Shown: positions 48,322-59,779 of the stretch, piece by piece
How positions within the stretch are numbered: the stretch's first letter is position 1
Layout of the letters: each line of letters begins with the position of its first letter
DNA from: Panorpa germanica
Lineage: Eukaryota; Arthropoda; Insecta; Mecoptera; Panorpidae
Assembly (NCBI GenBank): GCA_963678705.1
Contig: OY783204.1
Location: 3,482,701 to 3,546,700 of the forward strand
Reading direction: 5' to 3'
DNA length: 64,000 nucleotides
Notes under the pieces: generated by a model
Database searches by the model: none
Seen by the model: only the letters and a program-made list of their open reading frames with translations
Told to the model about the DNA's origin: nothing
Program-made: the position numbers and the translations under genes

Positions 48322-48680
48322 CAGTCCAATGGTGAAACTCCGGCGGACATTGATATGAGAGATAGGGTCCTCATATCTTTCAAAGATTTGTTGCCCTTAA
48401 TGTTGTTAACACTGGCTGACTAGTAATAGGGAAGCGGTTGTGTAAATAATAGTCCAATGGGAAACTCCAGCGGACATTGATATGAGGCATAGGGTCCTCA
48501 TATCCTTTAAAGTTTTGTTGCCCTCAATATTGTTAACACTGGCTGACTAGTAATAGGGAAGCGGTTGTGTTAATAATACGTCCGTTTGGACATAGTTATG
48601 AGGATGGGGTCTCATATCTATTAATTTTGTTGCTCTAGCTCTGAACACTGGCTGACTCGTAAGAGGGAAGCGGCTGTGTA
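48322..48680 (+). repeat. Three tandem repeats in the R2 5' UTR
   Basis: Copies at about 48322-48445, 48449-48570 and 48580-48680. They share GACAT--ATATGAG, a TTGTTG block and ACACTGGCTGACT followed by GGGAAGCGGTTGTGT. The R2 copy at 63200-63440 has only two. Confidence 0.8.
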
Positions 48681-49021
48681 AGGATGCAGGACGTGACAGG
48701 GGCTCACCGACAGATCAAGTCATGGGCAAGTGAGCGACGGAGTAAAAGGTTACGTTGAGATCTCCGTACTGGGGGTGCTGTGAAGAGGTAGATTTTCAGC
48801 TAACTCATAATCAGCACCTTGGTGGCCCAGGAATGTTAGGAACTGGGGATCCCTAACATTTATGTAGTCCCACTTATGATAGCTTGGAATGAATACGGCT
48901 TTTGAAATGGACTACGACCCGATTTCTGGCCAAGGAGTGCTTCCTTGAGAAATATAAGCACAATTAAAATTTCTTATAATATTAAATATGATTAAAAATG
49001 GATTGATACGTTTATCTCCAT

Positions 49022-50221
49022 ATGTCTTTGGGTTCTAATAATAATATTAATAGTGGAGACCATGGCCCCGGTCTCCTTCGGACACAAGAGGGGGTTCAAG
49101 TTGACGACAGTTGCAAAATTAAAATACTCATCTCTAACAAGTTTGAAGATATATACTGTCCTATATGTTTGTTAAGAGGTACCAATATGCTCTGTGTAGG
49201 ACTACCCGAAGCGAACCGACACTTTACGCTAGATCATCCAACTTTTACTTTCGAGTACTGGTGTAACAATGGATGCAGTAAATCTTATAGGACGTACAAA
49301 GGAATAATAATACACTTCACGCACTGCAAGGGGCCTACTGTGGTTCCTGAGGAAATGTTCAAATGTGATACCTGCTGTATGTCCTTTAAAACGCAGAAGG
49401 GGTTAAGCCAGCATGCTAGGCATGCACACCCAGGCTTGCGCAATTCGCAACGTCTTGCAGGAACAGTATCCCATCCTGCGCCTAGTAACAGGGCATCAAA
49501 ATGGACAGAGGACGAGCTACAAGTACTAATATCAAATTTAGATCGGCTATCTAATATTAAGAATATCAATACTGAATTAGCCAAATTAATACCTACAAAA
49601 ACTGCGAAACAAATTTCAGACAAACGCAGATTAATTAAGTCAAAGCAAATATCTGCTTTAAATACTACCGAAACTGGTAACACTATAAATATACAAAATG
49701 TGACTTTGCGAGAGACTACCATGGAATCACCGCCTAGGGCGCGTATGGAAAGTCAAGCATGCACGTCAACACCGACAAGCCGAGTAGACCGACTTGTAGA
49801 GTTCTTCGATAACGTTGAACAGAATAATACGACTATGACTAATGAATCGATGGAGCGAGCTCACCGCAGTGTGCATGAGTTCATCCACGAAGAGATCGAA
49901 TGGGTTGGTACGGTGGAGGCGCTATGGAACGAGTGGAGACTCCCAGCAACAGCGTCACCTAGTATGCTGGTGATAGATCAAAACATCAATGATCTAGTAG
50001 GAATAGGAGCAACAAGGCTCGACCTACAAGTCTCCGTTAATAATAAAGCGAGACAGTTCCAGGAATTACTGCTGCCTAGCACTGATAAGCCCGTAAATAA
50101 TGAAATAACAGCTAGACGTAGGCGTAAATGTAAAAGAAATAAGTTAAACGCTCGGAGGGCAAAAAAAAGCATGTATATGCTACACAGCAGGACATGTTTT
50201 ATAACTGCCCGAAGAAATTAG
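49022..50221 (+). CDS. R2 N-terminal region: three zinc fingers and Myb
   Basis: 399 codons. Finger 1 CCHH (Cys46, Cys49, His67, His72), finger 2 CCHC (Cys81, Cys85, His98, Cys102), finger 3 CCHH (Cys115, Cys118, His131, His136), then a Myb-like segment from WTEDEL (Trp161) to KQISDKRR. The three-finger order is the R2 A-clade layout and serves target-site DNA binding. The frame ends just after a run of eight A at 50161-50168. The protein normally continues into the RT part in one frame. Here the continuation lies in the minus-one frame, by an indel or by ribosomal slippage. Confidence 0.85.
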   Translation: MSLGSNNNINSGDHGPGLLRTQEGVQVDDSCKIKILISNKFEDIYCPICLLRGTNMLCVGLPEANRHFTLDHPTFTFEYWCNNGCSKSYRTYKGIIIHFTHCKGPTVVPEEMFKCDTCCMSFKTQKGLSQHARHAHPGLRNSQRLAGTVSHPAPSNRASKWTEDELQVLISNLDRLSNIKNINTELAKLIPTKTAKQISDKRRLIKSKQISALNTTETGNTINIQNVTLRETTMESPPRARMESQACTSTPTSRVDRLVEFFDNVEQNNTTMTNESMERAHRSVHEFIHEEIEWVGTVEALWNEWRLPATASPSMLVIDQNINDLVGIGATRLDLQVSVNNKARQFQELLLPSTDKPVNNEITARRRRKCKRNKLNARRAKKSMYMLHSRTCFITARRN

Positions 50222-52554
50222 CTGATAATATAATCAGCGGTGTTGAGCACAATAATGGTGCATGTTCGAAAAATCTCGATCCAAACAAAATCGAAAGTCT
50301 GTATAAAAGCCTGTGGGGCACTAAAGGAAGTACATCCTATAAATTTAAGTCTAAGAATGATATACCGTTAAATGATCTTACGCCGATTGACCCGGAGCTG
50401 ATTAAATTCCTCATTTCTCAACTTCGCAAGAAATCTGCACCCGGTCCCGACAAAATAAAGAGAGAACACATTATTAAAATTGATGGAAATGAAATATTGA
50501 TTCCTAAGTATTTTAACGCGCTGCTTTTGTTAAGGATTTATCCAGAACAGTGGCTAGGGAATAGGACGATCCTGATACCCAAGAAGGGAGCGGACCCCAG
50601 TTCAGAAACGAACTGGCGACCCATCACTTTAGCTCCCTTGTTAGCTAAGTTATTTGCTAACGCGCTACATGACATGTTAAAATTTCACTTAAAAATAAAT
50701 ACTAAACAGCGTGGTTTCACCACCGAGAATGGGTGCTTAAACAATATCGTAATATTTGACGAGGTAATGAGAGAGGCGAAATTACGCAATGGAGCGGTAA
50801 TAACAATCCTCGACGTGTCGAAAGCTTTCGACAGCGTTTCACACGAGGCAATTTTTAAGGCGATGAAACGGCAAGGAGTCCCGCAAATTATAATAGATGG
50901 AATCGAGAACATGTATAAAGGCGCTTACACGAACATTGCGCTCGGTGCTTCTGAAATAAAGATGAATATTTTGAAGGGTGTGAAACAAGGGGATCCCCTA
51001 TCTCCACTCTTGTTCAACACGGTGCTGGACGCGGTGTTTGACGAACTGGAATCAACCGTAGGTTATAAACTCCATGGAGTCAATGTTAAGGCTCTCGCCT
51101 TTGCCGATGATATAGTTTTAGTGGGTAACAATATTGTAGATGCCCAAGATCAACTGAATATAGCATGTAGTACTTTAAATGCACTGGGCTTGAAAATTGC
51201 TGCCAAGAAGTCATCCTGTTTCATGATTAAATACCTGCCAGGGAAGACATTCGGAGTAGTAGATCCGGGACTGCTGGATCCTACAAATAATTTGAATATT
51301 CCGTTTACAGAATGCAGCGACGTCTTCAAATATCTTGGTATGCAATTCTCCCCATGGACCGGTATAAAAGTAGATAATGTTAGTAGTGAAATTGTGGCTA
51401 GCTTAGAGAGGCTTGGAAGAACGCGGTTAAACGCTCTCCAGAAATTGCATCTCCTAAGAACATATATATTAAGTCATTTCGTATATAGAATGCTGATCAG
51501 TCCCCTGACGGAAACCCAACTGAGGGAAGTAGATCAAGAAATCAGAAAAATGGTTAAACGATCTCTGCATTTGCCCGATGATACCTCATCAGGATTCCTA
51601 TACTCCTCGGTTAAAGATGGTGGTCTAGGAGTACCGAAGTTGGCAATAAGAAATAATTTTACAGTACTAAAAAGTTATGTTAAACTCAACATCACTCAGG
51701 ATAATGTAATTCAAGCTATAGTGACTAGCTCAAGGTTTGTTAATAAAGCGAAGCGTTTAGCCAGCAAATGCGGCATGGTATGGCCATGCCCGATCGAAGC
51801 TGTGGAAAAGGCCAAGCTGGAAGCAAGAAGACGCGAACACAAAAGATGGTGCAACCTAGCGATGCAGGGAGTAGGAGCTAAAAGTTTTAAAAACAACTCG
51901 ATTGTAAATAGGTGGCTGAAAGACCCGTCTCTGCTTGCACCAAATCGCTTTATCGACGCTGTGAGGCTAAGGACAAATACTTACGGATGCAAACTGGTAA
52001 ATTCTAAACGAGGTGGATCGCAAGATATTCTATGCCGTGCATGCAAAATCAAAACTGAAAGTCTAGGACATATTCTAGGTCAGTGTCACGTACTAAAACC
52101 GTTACGAATAGATAGGCACAATCAAATTTTAGAATCAATCATCGGTAAGCTAGTTGGCAAGTATAAAAACGGTATAGTGAGGAAAGAACCATGCCTAGAA
52201 TCACCATTAGGGTTACTTAAACCAGACTTGGTGTTCATAAATGATACAGTAGGGTATGTAATAGACATAACCGTCCGTTTCGAAAATAGGGATAGTCTGC
52301 TGCGAGCAGACAGCGAAAAACGAGATAAGTACACTATACTTATACCGCAACTCCTCCGGCAGCACAATCTGAATTGTGTGGAGGTTATTCCAATCGTCGT
52401 AGGATCGAGGGGCGCGCTACCAGCAAAAACACTATCGTACCTCACAAAATTAGGAATTGATACATACGATGTTAAACTGTCTTGCTCAATGATTGCCCCA
52501 CGCTCGTCATTAGAGGTGTCAAACATATTTTTGGACTACTATAGAGATAGTTAA
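50194..52554 (+). CDS. R2 reverse transcriptase and restriction-like endonuclease
   Basis: 786 codons open to the stop. RT core: LDVSKAFDS (about 206-214), GVKQGDPLSPLLF, catalytic AFADD (Asp305, Asp306). The thumb region follows. The CCHC knuckle is Cys614, Cys617, His626, Cys631, and the endonuclease has KPDL (676-679) and IDIT (Asp691). The protein would nick 28S DNA and prime reverse transcription from it. All catalytic residues are present. Continuous in sequence with the zinc-finger region apart from the frame break upstream. Confidence 0.9.
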   Translation: MFYNCPKKLADNIISGVEHNNGACSKNLDPNKIESLYKSLWGTKGSTSYKFKSKNDIPLNDLTPIDPELIKFLISQLRKKSAPGPDKIKREHIIKIDGNEILIPKYFNALLLLRIYPEQWLGNRTILIPKKGADPSSETNWRPITLAPLLAKLFANALHDMLKFHLKINTKQRGFTTENGCLNNIVIFDEVMREAKLRNGAVITILDVSKAFDSVSHEAIFKAMKRQGVPQIIIDGIENMYKGAYTNIALGASEIKMNILKGVKQGDPLSPLLFNTVLDAVFDELESTVGYKLHGVNVKALAFADDIVLVGNNIVDAQDQLNIACSTLNALGLKIAAKKSSCFMIKYLPGKTFGVVDPGLLDPTNNLNIPFTECSDVFKYLGMQFSPWTGIKVDNVSSEIVASLERLGRTRLNALQKLHLLRTYILSHFVYRMLISPLTETQLREVDQEIRKMVKRSLHLPDDTSSGFLYSSVKDGGLGVPKLAIRNNFTVLKSYVKLNITQDNVIQAIVTSSRFVNKAKRLASKCGMVWPCPIEAVEKAKLEARRREHKRWCNLAMQGVGAKSFKNNSIVNRWLKDPSLLAPNRFIDAVRLRTNTYGCKLVNSKRGGSQDILCRACKIKTESLGHILGQCHVLKPLRIDRHNQILESIIGKLVGKYKNGIVRKEPCLESPLGLLKPDLVFINDTVGYVIDITVRFENRDSLLRADSEKRDKYTILIPQLLRQHNLNCVEVIPIVVGSRGALPAKTLSYLTKLGIDTYDVKLSCSMIAPRSSLEVSNIFLDYYRDS

Positions 52555-53236
52555 ATTTTAATGGATTTGTAATAACGCTAGGCCTTGGTGAAGGCGGAGA
52601 ATGTTAAAAATTGTAATATTGTTTTAGAAATTGTAATATTGTTTTGGAAAAAGGCGCACAAAATCATAGCCATGAAAAGTAGTACAAAACTATAATGTGT
52701 AAAACAAAAAAGGCACCGGACAAAACATTTGCCATTAAGCGTCCTGTTGGCTTTGCCAAGTCGTTTTTTGTGTACTCCTAAGAGTGTTGTCAGTGGGTCC
52801 GTCACCCAGACACTCGGCCTAAGGCGCCTTCTGCAAGGAGTTGACGGCCGCCCGGTATGGCGCGATGGTCCCTTCTGGACTTTATTAGTATGGTTGGACA
52901 TAAGTTCCTAGGGGTACCTCCTCGTGGTCAAGCCTGGGCAGATAGAGTAATCGTGGGAGATTATTTTATCTGGCTAGTTCCCCGTCCTTTTAGCGTACCT
53001 AAGCGCTGGAGCCATATCTGAGTTGCCGTTAGGATTTTGGTAATCTTGGGGTGTCCCGAAGTAGTTCTAGATAGTAGTAGGTTTGCGTTCAGCAACATTC
53101 GTGCAATGTGCATGCGATTAGATGATAGACACCCGAAGGAGTAGTGTGATGTTTAAGTTTCGGAATGACGCACTTTCCGGCTAAGCCTGTACGAGGGAGC
53201 CGCAAGGCAGTGTTCTTGTGGTGGGCTCGCAATGAT
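52555..53236 (+). other. R2 3' UTR
   Basis: Region from the RT stop to the 28S junction. No frame. In R2 this RNA is bound by the protein to prime at the target. It ends in CGCAATGAT directly before TAGCC. Confidence 0.7.
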
Positions 53237-53309
<73 letters not shown>

Positions 53310-53654
53310 TGTCACTGTAAGGAGACATGAGAGGTGTAGCATAAGTGGGAGATAGTAATATCGTCGGTAAAATACCACTACTTTCATCGTTTCTTACTTA
53401 CTTGGTTAAGCGGAACGCATACGTTGTTAACTTTAATAGGTTTTCAACTGTTATGGAGTTCTAGAACCAAACGTGTAAGGGTGATGTTCTTTCAAGTTTG
53501 CATTTTTAATTCGAAAGTTTTTTTTTTGCTCGCTTGTTTCAAAAAGTTCATCAATTTAAGCCCCCGCGTGATTCGATCCGAGGACACTGCCAGGCGGGGA
53601 GTTTGACTGGGGCGGTACATCTGTTAAAGAATAACGCAGGTGTCCTAAGGCCAG
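53237..53654 (+). rRNA. 28S rRNA pseudogene segment downstream of the R2 site
   Basis: Starts TAGCCAAATGCCTCGTCATC and continues through AAGAAGACCCTGTTGAGC to GGTGTCCTAAGGCCAG. About 86 bases are missing after CGCGCATGAATG, the part holding the R1 target. Joined to an R2 fragment at 53655. Confidence 0.9.
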
Positions 53655-55622
53655 TACAAAACTTACAAAGGGGTAATACAGCATTTCAAACATTGTAAGG
53701 GACCCATAGAGGTGCCAGTGTTGGAATATAAATGCAGTGAGTGCGTAATGTCTTTTAAGACTCAGTGCGGACTCAGTTTGCACATTAAGCATGCCCATCC
53801 TATTGTAAGGAATGATCAAAGATTAGCAGGTCGAACAGCTCCTGCTTGCCATCAAAATGGATACGAATTAGACGTATTGTTGGAACACATGGACAGATTG
53901 GAGTTGGGAAGAATGTGAATAGGGAGTTAGCGATCCTCATACCAACTGAGACTGCAAAACAAATTTCGGACAAGCGGCGTTTAATAAAATCAAAACGGAT
54001 AACGGAAGCTGGACAACCCGTGAACAATAGCATTAACTTGCAAAACTTAACTAGTATTGACATAGTTAGTACAATAACACCGCCGCGAACTAAAACGCGT
54101 AGTAAGCAGGCACTAACGTCAACACACAGCGGGAGGGTTGAACATCTAGTTGAGTATTTCAACAACGTTGAAATACAAACCTCGACACCACGTAATACTT
54201 CACCTAGAAGTACGCTAGAAAGTATGCAAGGAAGTGTGATTGAAATGAGTCCGGACGAAGTAGAATGGGTAGAGACCGTAGAAGCCTTGTGGCAGACATG
54301 AAATCTTCCACCTGCTACTTCTACGGAATTAATACATATTGATAGTCTGGTTAATGACCTGGTGAATAAAGGAGCAACTAGGTCTGAGTTGCAAGATCAA
54401 ACAAATTTAATTGCGAAACATCTGCAAAAACTGTTGCCACCCGCAGATAACACCCAAGTGCGGAAGGTAGCGGGCCGAAGGAAAAGACGTATACGTCGAA
54501 AGCATAAAGACCCTCGAGGTTCTGCCCTAAAACAGTTTACTCATGCAATGCAACAGGACTTGTTCCATAAAAATCCAAAAAAAAACTAGCAGACTACATA
54601 ATAACAGGCGATGGATACACTCAGTTCAGTAACTTCTAGAAAATTAAATCCAGAAAAAATCGAGAAAATATACAAGGAGCTTTGGGGCACCCCAAACTAC
54701 ACTACATACAAGTTTACGCAGAAACATAACGTTAAATTAGGTGAGTTAACACCTATCGATCCTGATGGTGTCAAGTATACCATCTCTTTATTGAAAAAGA
54801 AATTCTGCACCAAGTCCGGACGGACTTAAGAAACCACACCTCATGGCAGTAGAAGGTTAGGAAGTTGTGCTGGCGAAGCTATTCGATGCACTTATATTAT
54901 TAAAGATTTACCCGCAAGCTTGGCTTCGAAATAGAAGGATACTGATTCCTAAAAAGGGTACTGACCTAAATCAAGAAAATAATTGGCGTCCAATAACCAT
55001 AGCACCATTACTAGCGAAACTGTTTGTAATATCGATACATGATATGATCAAGTATCATCTCCAACAAAATCACAAAATGGCTGTTTAAATAACTTAACCA
55101 TCTTCAACGAAGTGATAAGGGAAGCCAAAATGTCAGACGGAGTAGTTGTATCCGTTCTGGATTTAGCGAAAGCGTTTGATAGCGTTCCCCATGACGCCAT
55201 AGCTAAAAGTCTTAAACGCCAAGGCATACCCGAACTAATTATAAAATCTGTGTGCGTTTACCAATATAGCAGTAGGAGACACTTCAGTAAGGATGGACAT
55301 TCTAAAAGGAGTAAAGCAGGGCGATTCCCTGTCACCCTAATTATTTAACACCGTTTTAGACACTCTAATTGACGATCTCGAACCGTCAAATGGTTTTAAA
55401 CTTTATGGCAGACATCAAAGCCTTATCCTTTGCAGACGACATGCTACTAATACGTAAGAGCAAAGCTGATGCGCAAAGTCAATTTATCATTGCATGCCAA
55501 ACATTGCAGCAACTCGGCTTAAAAATTAATACCACGAAATCATCAACGTTTGAAATTACAGTTTTGCCAAATAAAACATTTGCGGTAGTAGATCCTGGTC
55601 TGAATGACCCCAACAATGGATC
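53655..55622 (+). mobile_element. R2 LINE fragment, second copy
   Basis: Begins inside zinc finger 2 (YKTYKG), runs through finger 3, Myb and much of the RT (RPITIAPLLAKL, LDLAKAFDS, SFADD). It breaks off at NDPNNGS, where jockey sequence takes over. At least six frameshifts or stops. Closer to the copy at 60367 than to the one at 47711. Confidence 0.85.
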
Positions 55623-56311
55623 GTTGCGATCGTGGACCGCATTAAACGAAACGAAATCGGTGCATGTTAATTTCACCAACAAAAGGACTAATTACATTCC
55701 GGTACTAATAAATGTCCAAGCTATTCCGTATGCGAATACAGCAAAGTATCTAGGTTCACGTAAAGCGAAAGAGAGATGAACTGGGAATAAGATATAAGAA
55801 AATGTACTGGCTAATGGGACGCAAATCCACACTATCCATACATAACAAGCAAATGCTGTATAAGCAAATATTGAAACCAGTTTGGACATATGGAATTCAG
55901 CTATAGAGCAGTACTAAGAAATGCAACATCATATGCATTCAGACTTTCCAAAATAAAGTTCTGAAGAACATAATGAATGCACCATGGCATGTCCACAATA
56001 GCGATATACATAGGGATCTCAAAGTAACTACAGTAGCTGAAGAAATTGCAAGAAAGCACGAGCAACGTCTCCAACACCATATCAACGTGGAAACATTTCA
56101 CTTGCTGCACACGGATGGACTGACAAAAAGACTAAAGGGAACTAAGCCATTTGAGCTAGTAAGATGACCGACAGAAAAAGAGTATTAACAATGGTTAATA
56201 CTCTGAGTTCAAAAATATTACCATTATTAAAATTAACTAGAAAAAATGTTTGTTAGATAGTTTTTATAAACTATAGTTATAACAATATAATAGGTATAAT
56301 AAAAAAAAATA
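55623..56311 (+). mobile_element. Jockey ORF2 3' fragment with A-rich tail
   Basis: Encodes NTAKYLG, YKKMYWLMGRKS, KPVWTYGIQ and the tail MNAPWHVHNSDIHRDL through KPFELVR, then a 3' UTR and an A-run near 56303. Multiple frame breaks. Its tail is shared with the left arm. Confidence 0.8.
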
Positions 56312-58045
56312 TTAAGCCAAAATTAAAGGAGATGAAGGTTAGAAAAATAAGACTGGTAAGAGATAGGGGAGTTCTTCTGGAAGTTGACTTTGATAAAGAT
56401 ATAAATGAGCTTAGACAATGTGAAGATATTGGGGTAGCAAAAATCCTACCCAAACATACAATGTCAACATGCACAGCTACAACTTCAAGGTGCACAAATT
56501 GTAGCGGTAACCACCGCTACAAATTATGGCTGATTACAATTTAAGCTATCATGAGGCTCGCGGCGAAGTAGCAGGAAGCGAAATGAAATTTAAACGGCTT
56601 CTATAGCTGTTTAGAAAACTTTCGAAGACTTGCAATAGATTACAATCCCGTTTTAATCTGTTTACAAGAATTAAATTTTAAGCCAATACAAACACTGAAT
56701 ATTAAAAATACAATATATTCCGAAAAGATCGACTTATGGAACACGCCAGTGGTGGAGTGGCTACACTGGTTAGAGAGTATTTTTATTCGGAACATATAAC
56801 TATACAATCCAACTCGTGGTCAGAGCACATATTCCACAAAAAATTACTATTTATAACCTATATCTACCAAACTGTCAAAATATAATATTAGATATTGAAA
56901 ACATACTCAATAACACATAATACAATTACCTCCCCTCTTCATATTACAGAGGTAACAGAGGTAAATTAATAGAAAGATTATTGGATAATAATAATTTAAT
57001 ACTTTTAAATGACGGCCAACGCACGCCTTTTAATTTTTCTTTACAAAGTACATCCGCAATAACTCTATACCAGCCGCAAGTAGCATCGACACTAGAATGG
57101 TCAGTCCTACCAGTCCATTTATATGTCTATTGATAAGGAAGTGGTCATTTTCCAATTCAACTTCAAATCTCAAGCAATATAACAACTATGAACTAGCCAG
57201 GATTAAGATGAAACATCTCCAAATCCGATTGAAATTTATAAGTTGAAGAAATATCTAATAATAACTTAACATTTAACGAAGATGATCACACAGATGTGAT
57301 AACATTATCTATTTGTTCCAAGATATTAGCAGCAGCAAGTAATTCAGTTTCAAAAAAGAAAATTGGCCCTTACAAACCAGCCACACCTAGATGGAATGGG
57401 ACATGTGTTAATGCGGTAAAAATGAAGAAAACAACTTTTAACAGATACAAACGTCACAAAACTGTAGAACTTTTTGTCTAATTCAAAAGCTTAAAAGCAC
57501 TACCGCAAAAAACCATTAAGCAAGCAAGGAAACAATTTGTTTATTCCATAAATTCACAAACAAGTATGGAACAAGTATGGTTCATTTCTTAGTGTAACAT
57601 TGTTTCTAATTATCATTAAACATGTAGTGAAGACTTAGTTATTAACTGCAGCAACAAGGACGTAGTAATAGCTCAAAGAAAACTTCAATCAGCTCTAAAC
57701 TGCCAAGAAGACTGATCCAATAAAACAGGATATATTTTCTACTACAAAAATAAATACATCCTTTTTAAAAATCTCCGAAGCTTATTTTTTCTCCAAGACT
57801 GACAATATATAATGAAGAACATGCATATACACGCCAAATTTCTTATTTGGGTATGTTTTTTTATGAAAAATTATCCTGGGTCGATCATATCAAAAATTTA
57901 AAGAACAAATTGTAGTACTGTCATAAATGTTATGAAAGTTATATCATGCAATAATTGGGGAAGTGAACAGAAAACTCGAATGCATATTTTTGAAACTTTG
58001 ATTTGCTCTAAAATAGATTACGGTGGAATTATACCGTAACACCTT
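56312..58045 (+). mobile_element. Second jockey fragment: ORF1 end, endonuclease, linker, late RT
   Basis: Follows the previous copy head to tail. ORF1 piece (VRDRGVLLEVDFDK, CTNCSGNH) at 56334-56600, endonuclease words (GGVATLVRE, LNDGQRT) at 56640-57200, linker (RYKRHKTVE) at 57296-57580, RT end (CSKIDYGGIIP) near 58000. Twin of 2940-4747. Confidence 0.7.
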
Positions 58046-58054
58046 TTGAACTTT

Positions 58055-58835
58055 TTACTACAAGAAAACCATAAGTCACTTGATAATTTTCGGTAGCACA
58101 ATTATGGTCCATGTACCAAAATAAATTGAAAAAAAAACGGGATAGAAAAGCTGAAAAATGTATCCTAGTTGGATATCAAGAAAATGTGAAGGGGTATCGT
58201 ATTTACAACTCTAAGAAAAAAGTTGTGTCAGTCGGGATGTGATTATAATTGAAGATAATCCTTCACCAGGTGAAACCACAGTAGATGTAGACAATTCAAT
58301 TCACTTCTAACGATCTATTAGATTCAGTAGGGGATAAGAAAAAGTTTTCGGAACATAAAGATAGCATAGTGTCTGATGAAGATGAAATATATATATACCC
58401 TATTTAGATGAAGATCCTAACACAAGTGATAGTACAGACAATACTCAAAGTACATATTATCACTAAATTACCACGTGGTTTTCAAAGGCAAAGAAAGCAA
58501 CCTGAAAGATATGGTTTCACAAATACATGTGTTAGTAATGTGGATGATAACTTTCAAGACGCTATTGATCTGAAAGGGGCCCTGAAAGAGGCGCTGAGAT
58601 GATCAGAACGTCAGCAGTGGTTGGAGGCAGTTAAAGTGTTTCGACGATAACAATGCGTGGGAGCTAGTAGATACACCTAAAAGTTTTACAATAGTAAAGG
58701 GTAAGTGGGTGTTGCGGAAAAAATATGAATGTGATAATACAGTGCGATACCGTGCAAGGCTTGTTGCCAAAGGATTTACTCAAAAATATGGAGTAGACTA
58801 TTCAGAAATACTACTTAAGAGTTACTACCGCTATT
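58055..58835 (+). mobile_element. Ty1/Copia fossil fragment (right arm)
   Basis: Twin of 2145-2935. Integrase end and RT start words (KGKWVLRKKYE, ARLVAKGFTQKYGVDYSE). Several breaks. No LTRs. Confidence 0.75.
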
Positions 58836-58839
58836 AGTA

Positions 58840-59170
58840 ATAAGAAAATGTAGGGCAGGTTGTAGAGATATGTTTAATCTAAATTTAAATTAGTTGTACA
58901 CGACGTATGCGACCTTTTAATGGTCTAAATTATTGAAGAGTTTTCGGTTGGTCGCTTAGGTCTTAGATTTAAAGTGGACTGTATGATTTGTTAACTTGAC
59001 AGAGAAATATAATATTTCTTGTTACTACGAATAATTTGTTGTCTTATACTAGAACAATGGTTCTAATATCTATATCTATTTTATTGTGACGGTAAGTTTG
59101 AACTAGGCAACAATGCTATATATTAGGTTCTACGACAACGATGGGTTCTACTAACTAAATTGATTGTAGT
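58840..59170. other. Unassigned AT-rich stretch of the right arm
   Basis: Twin of 1770-2144, with no coding pattern seen. 59546-59695 is similarly unassigned. Confidence 0.4.
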
Positions 59171-59215
59171 GCAACGGAATCCTCTGACTCCCTGACATCA
59201 ATAGATTTAATTAAG

Positions 59216-59545
59216 ATGTCAAGAGGTTTGGAGGATGAGAGGCTATTATATGGCACGAAAATATATGTGTCCGGCTTTGTTGCTCAGAACATAGTAAGAA
59301 AAACTAAAAACTGTGAAATCTGCAAAAGAAATATGATTTCTGATGTACAGCTACCGGACCATGAGCTAATAATAGCAATGCGATGTAATCTTAATGCTTT
59401 GTGTCTTCCTCATACTAATTTTAGTAAGACATTTATTATTATTTGCAGAATATTGCAAAATATTTTGCCGAAAATTAGTAATGAGGTCAATATTATGAAA
59501 AGTATAAAACAATATATTTTTGACCATATTGACTTATTATATTGA
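59216..59545 (+). pseudogene. P-element/THAP-type transposase C-terminal fragment (right arm)
   Basis: 109 codons with KIYVSGFVAQNI, CEICKRN, ELIIAM and LC-PHTNFSKT. It lacks the additional upstream coding stretch kept at 1320-1769. Confidence 0.5.
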
Positions 59546-59779
59546 AATTCTATGGTGTACGGATGACGTCACGGCCTATGATTGTTCTTGATAATTGTTG
59601 ATATTTTATAAGTAGAAGAGTATTTTATGTTAGTCTAGCTATTAGCTATTACTTAGTCTATTATTAGTCTAACTATTATTTAGTCAATTAGTTTTTTGAG
59701 CTCCTGCAAATATTTAGCTGTTGTATCTCTTTTTTTTGTTTTGGTAAGTCCAGGGTTTTTCAAATATCGCTGCCTTGAA

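Larger units (their letters stand above)
47711..53236 (+). mobile_element. R2 LINE, A-clade type, at the canonical 28S target
   Basis: 5.5 kb between 28S ...TATGACTCTC and TAGCCAAATGCC. The 3' junction is exactly the R2 cleavage position. The 5' junction lacks the six bases TTAAGG, a common R2 outcome. It has a 1.3-kb 5' UTR with internal repeats, an N-terminal frame with three zinc fingers and Myb, and a frame with RT, CCHC and restriction-like endonuclease. It also keeps a 0.7-kb 3' UTR. Nearly complete, with one frame break in an A run. Confidence 0.9.
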
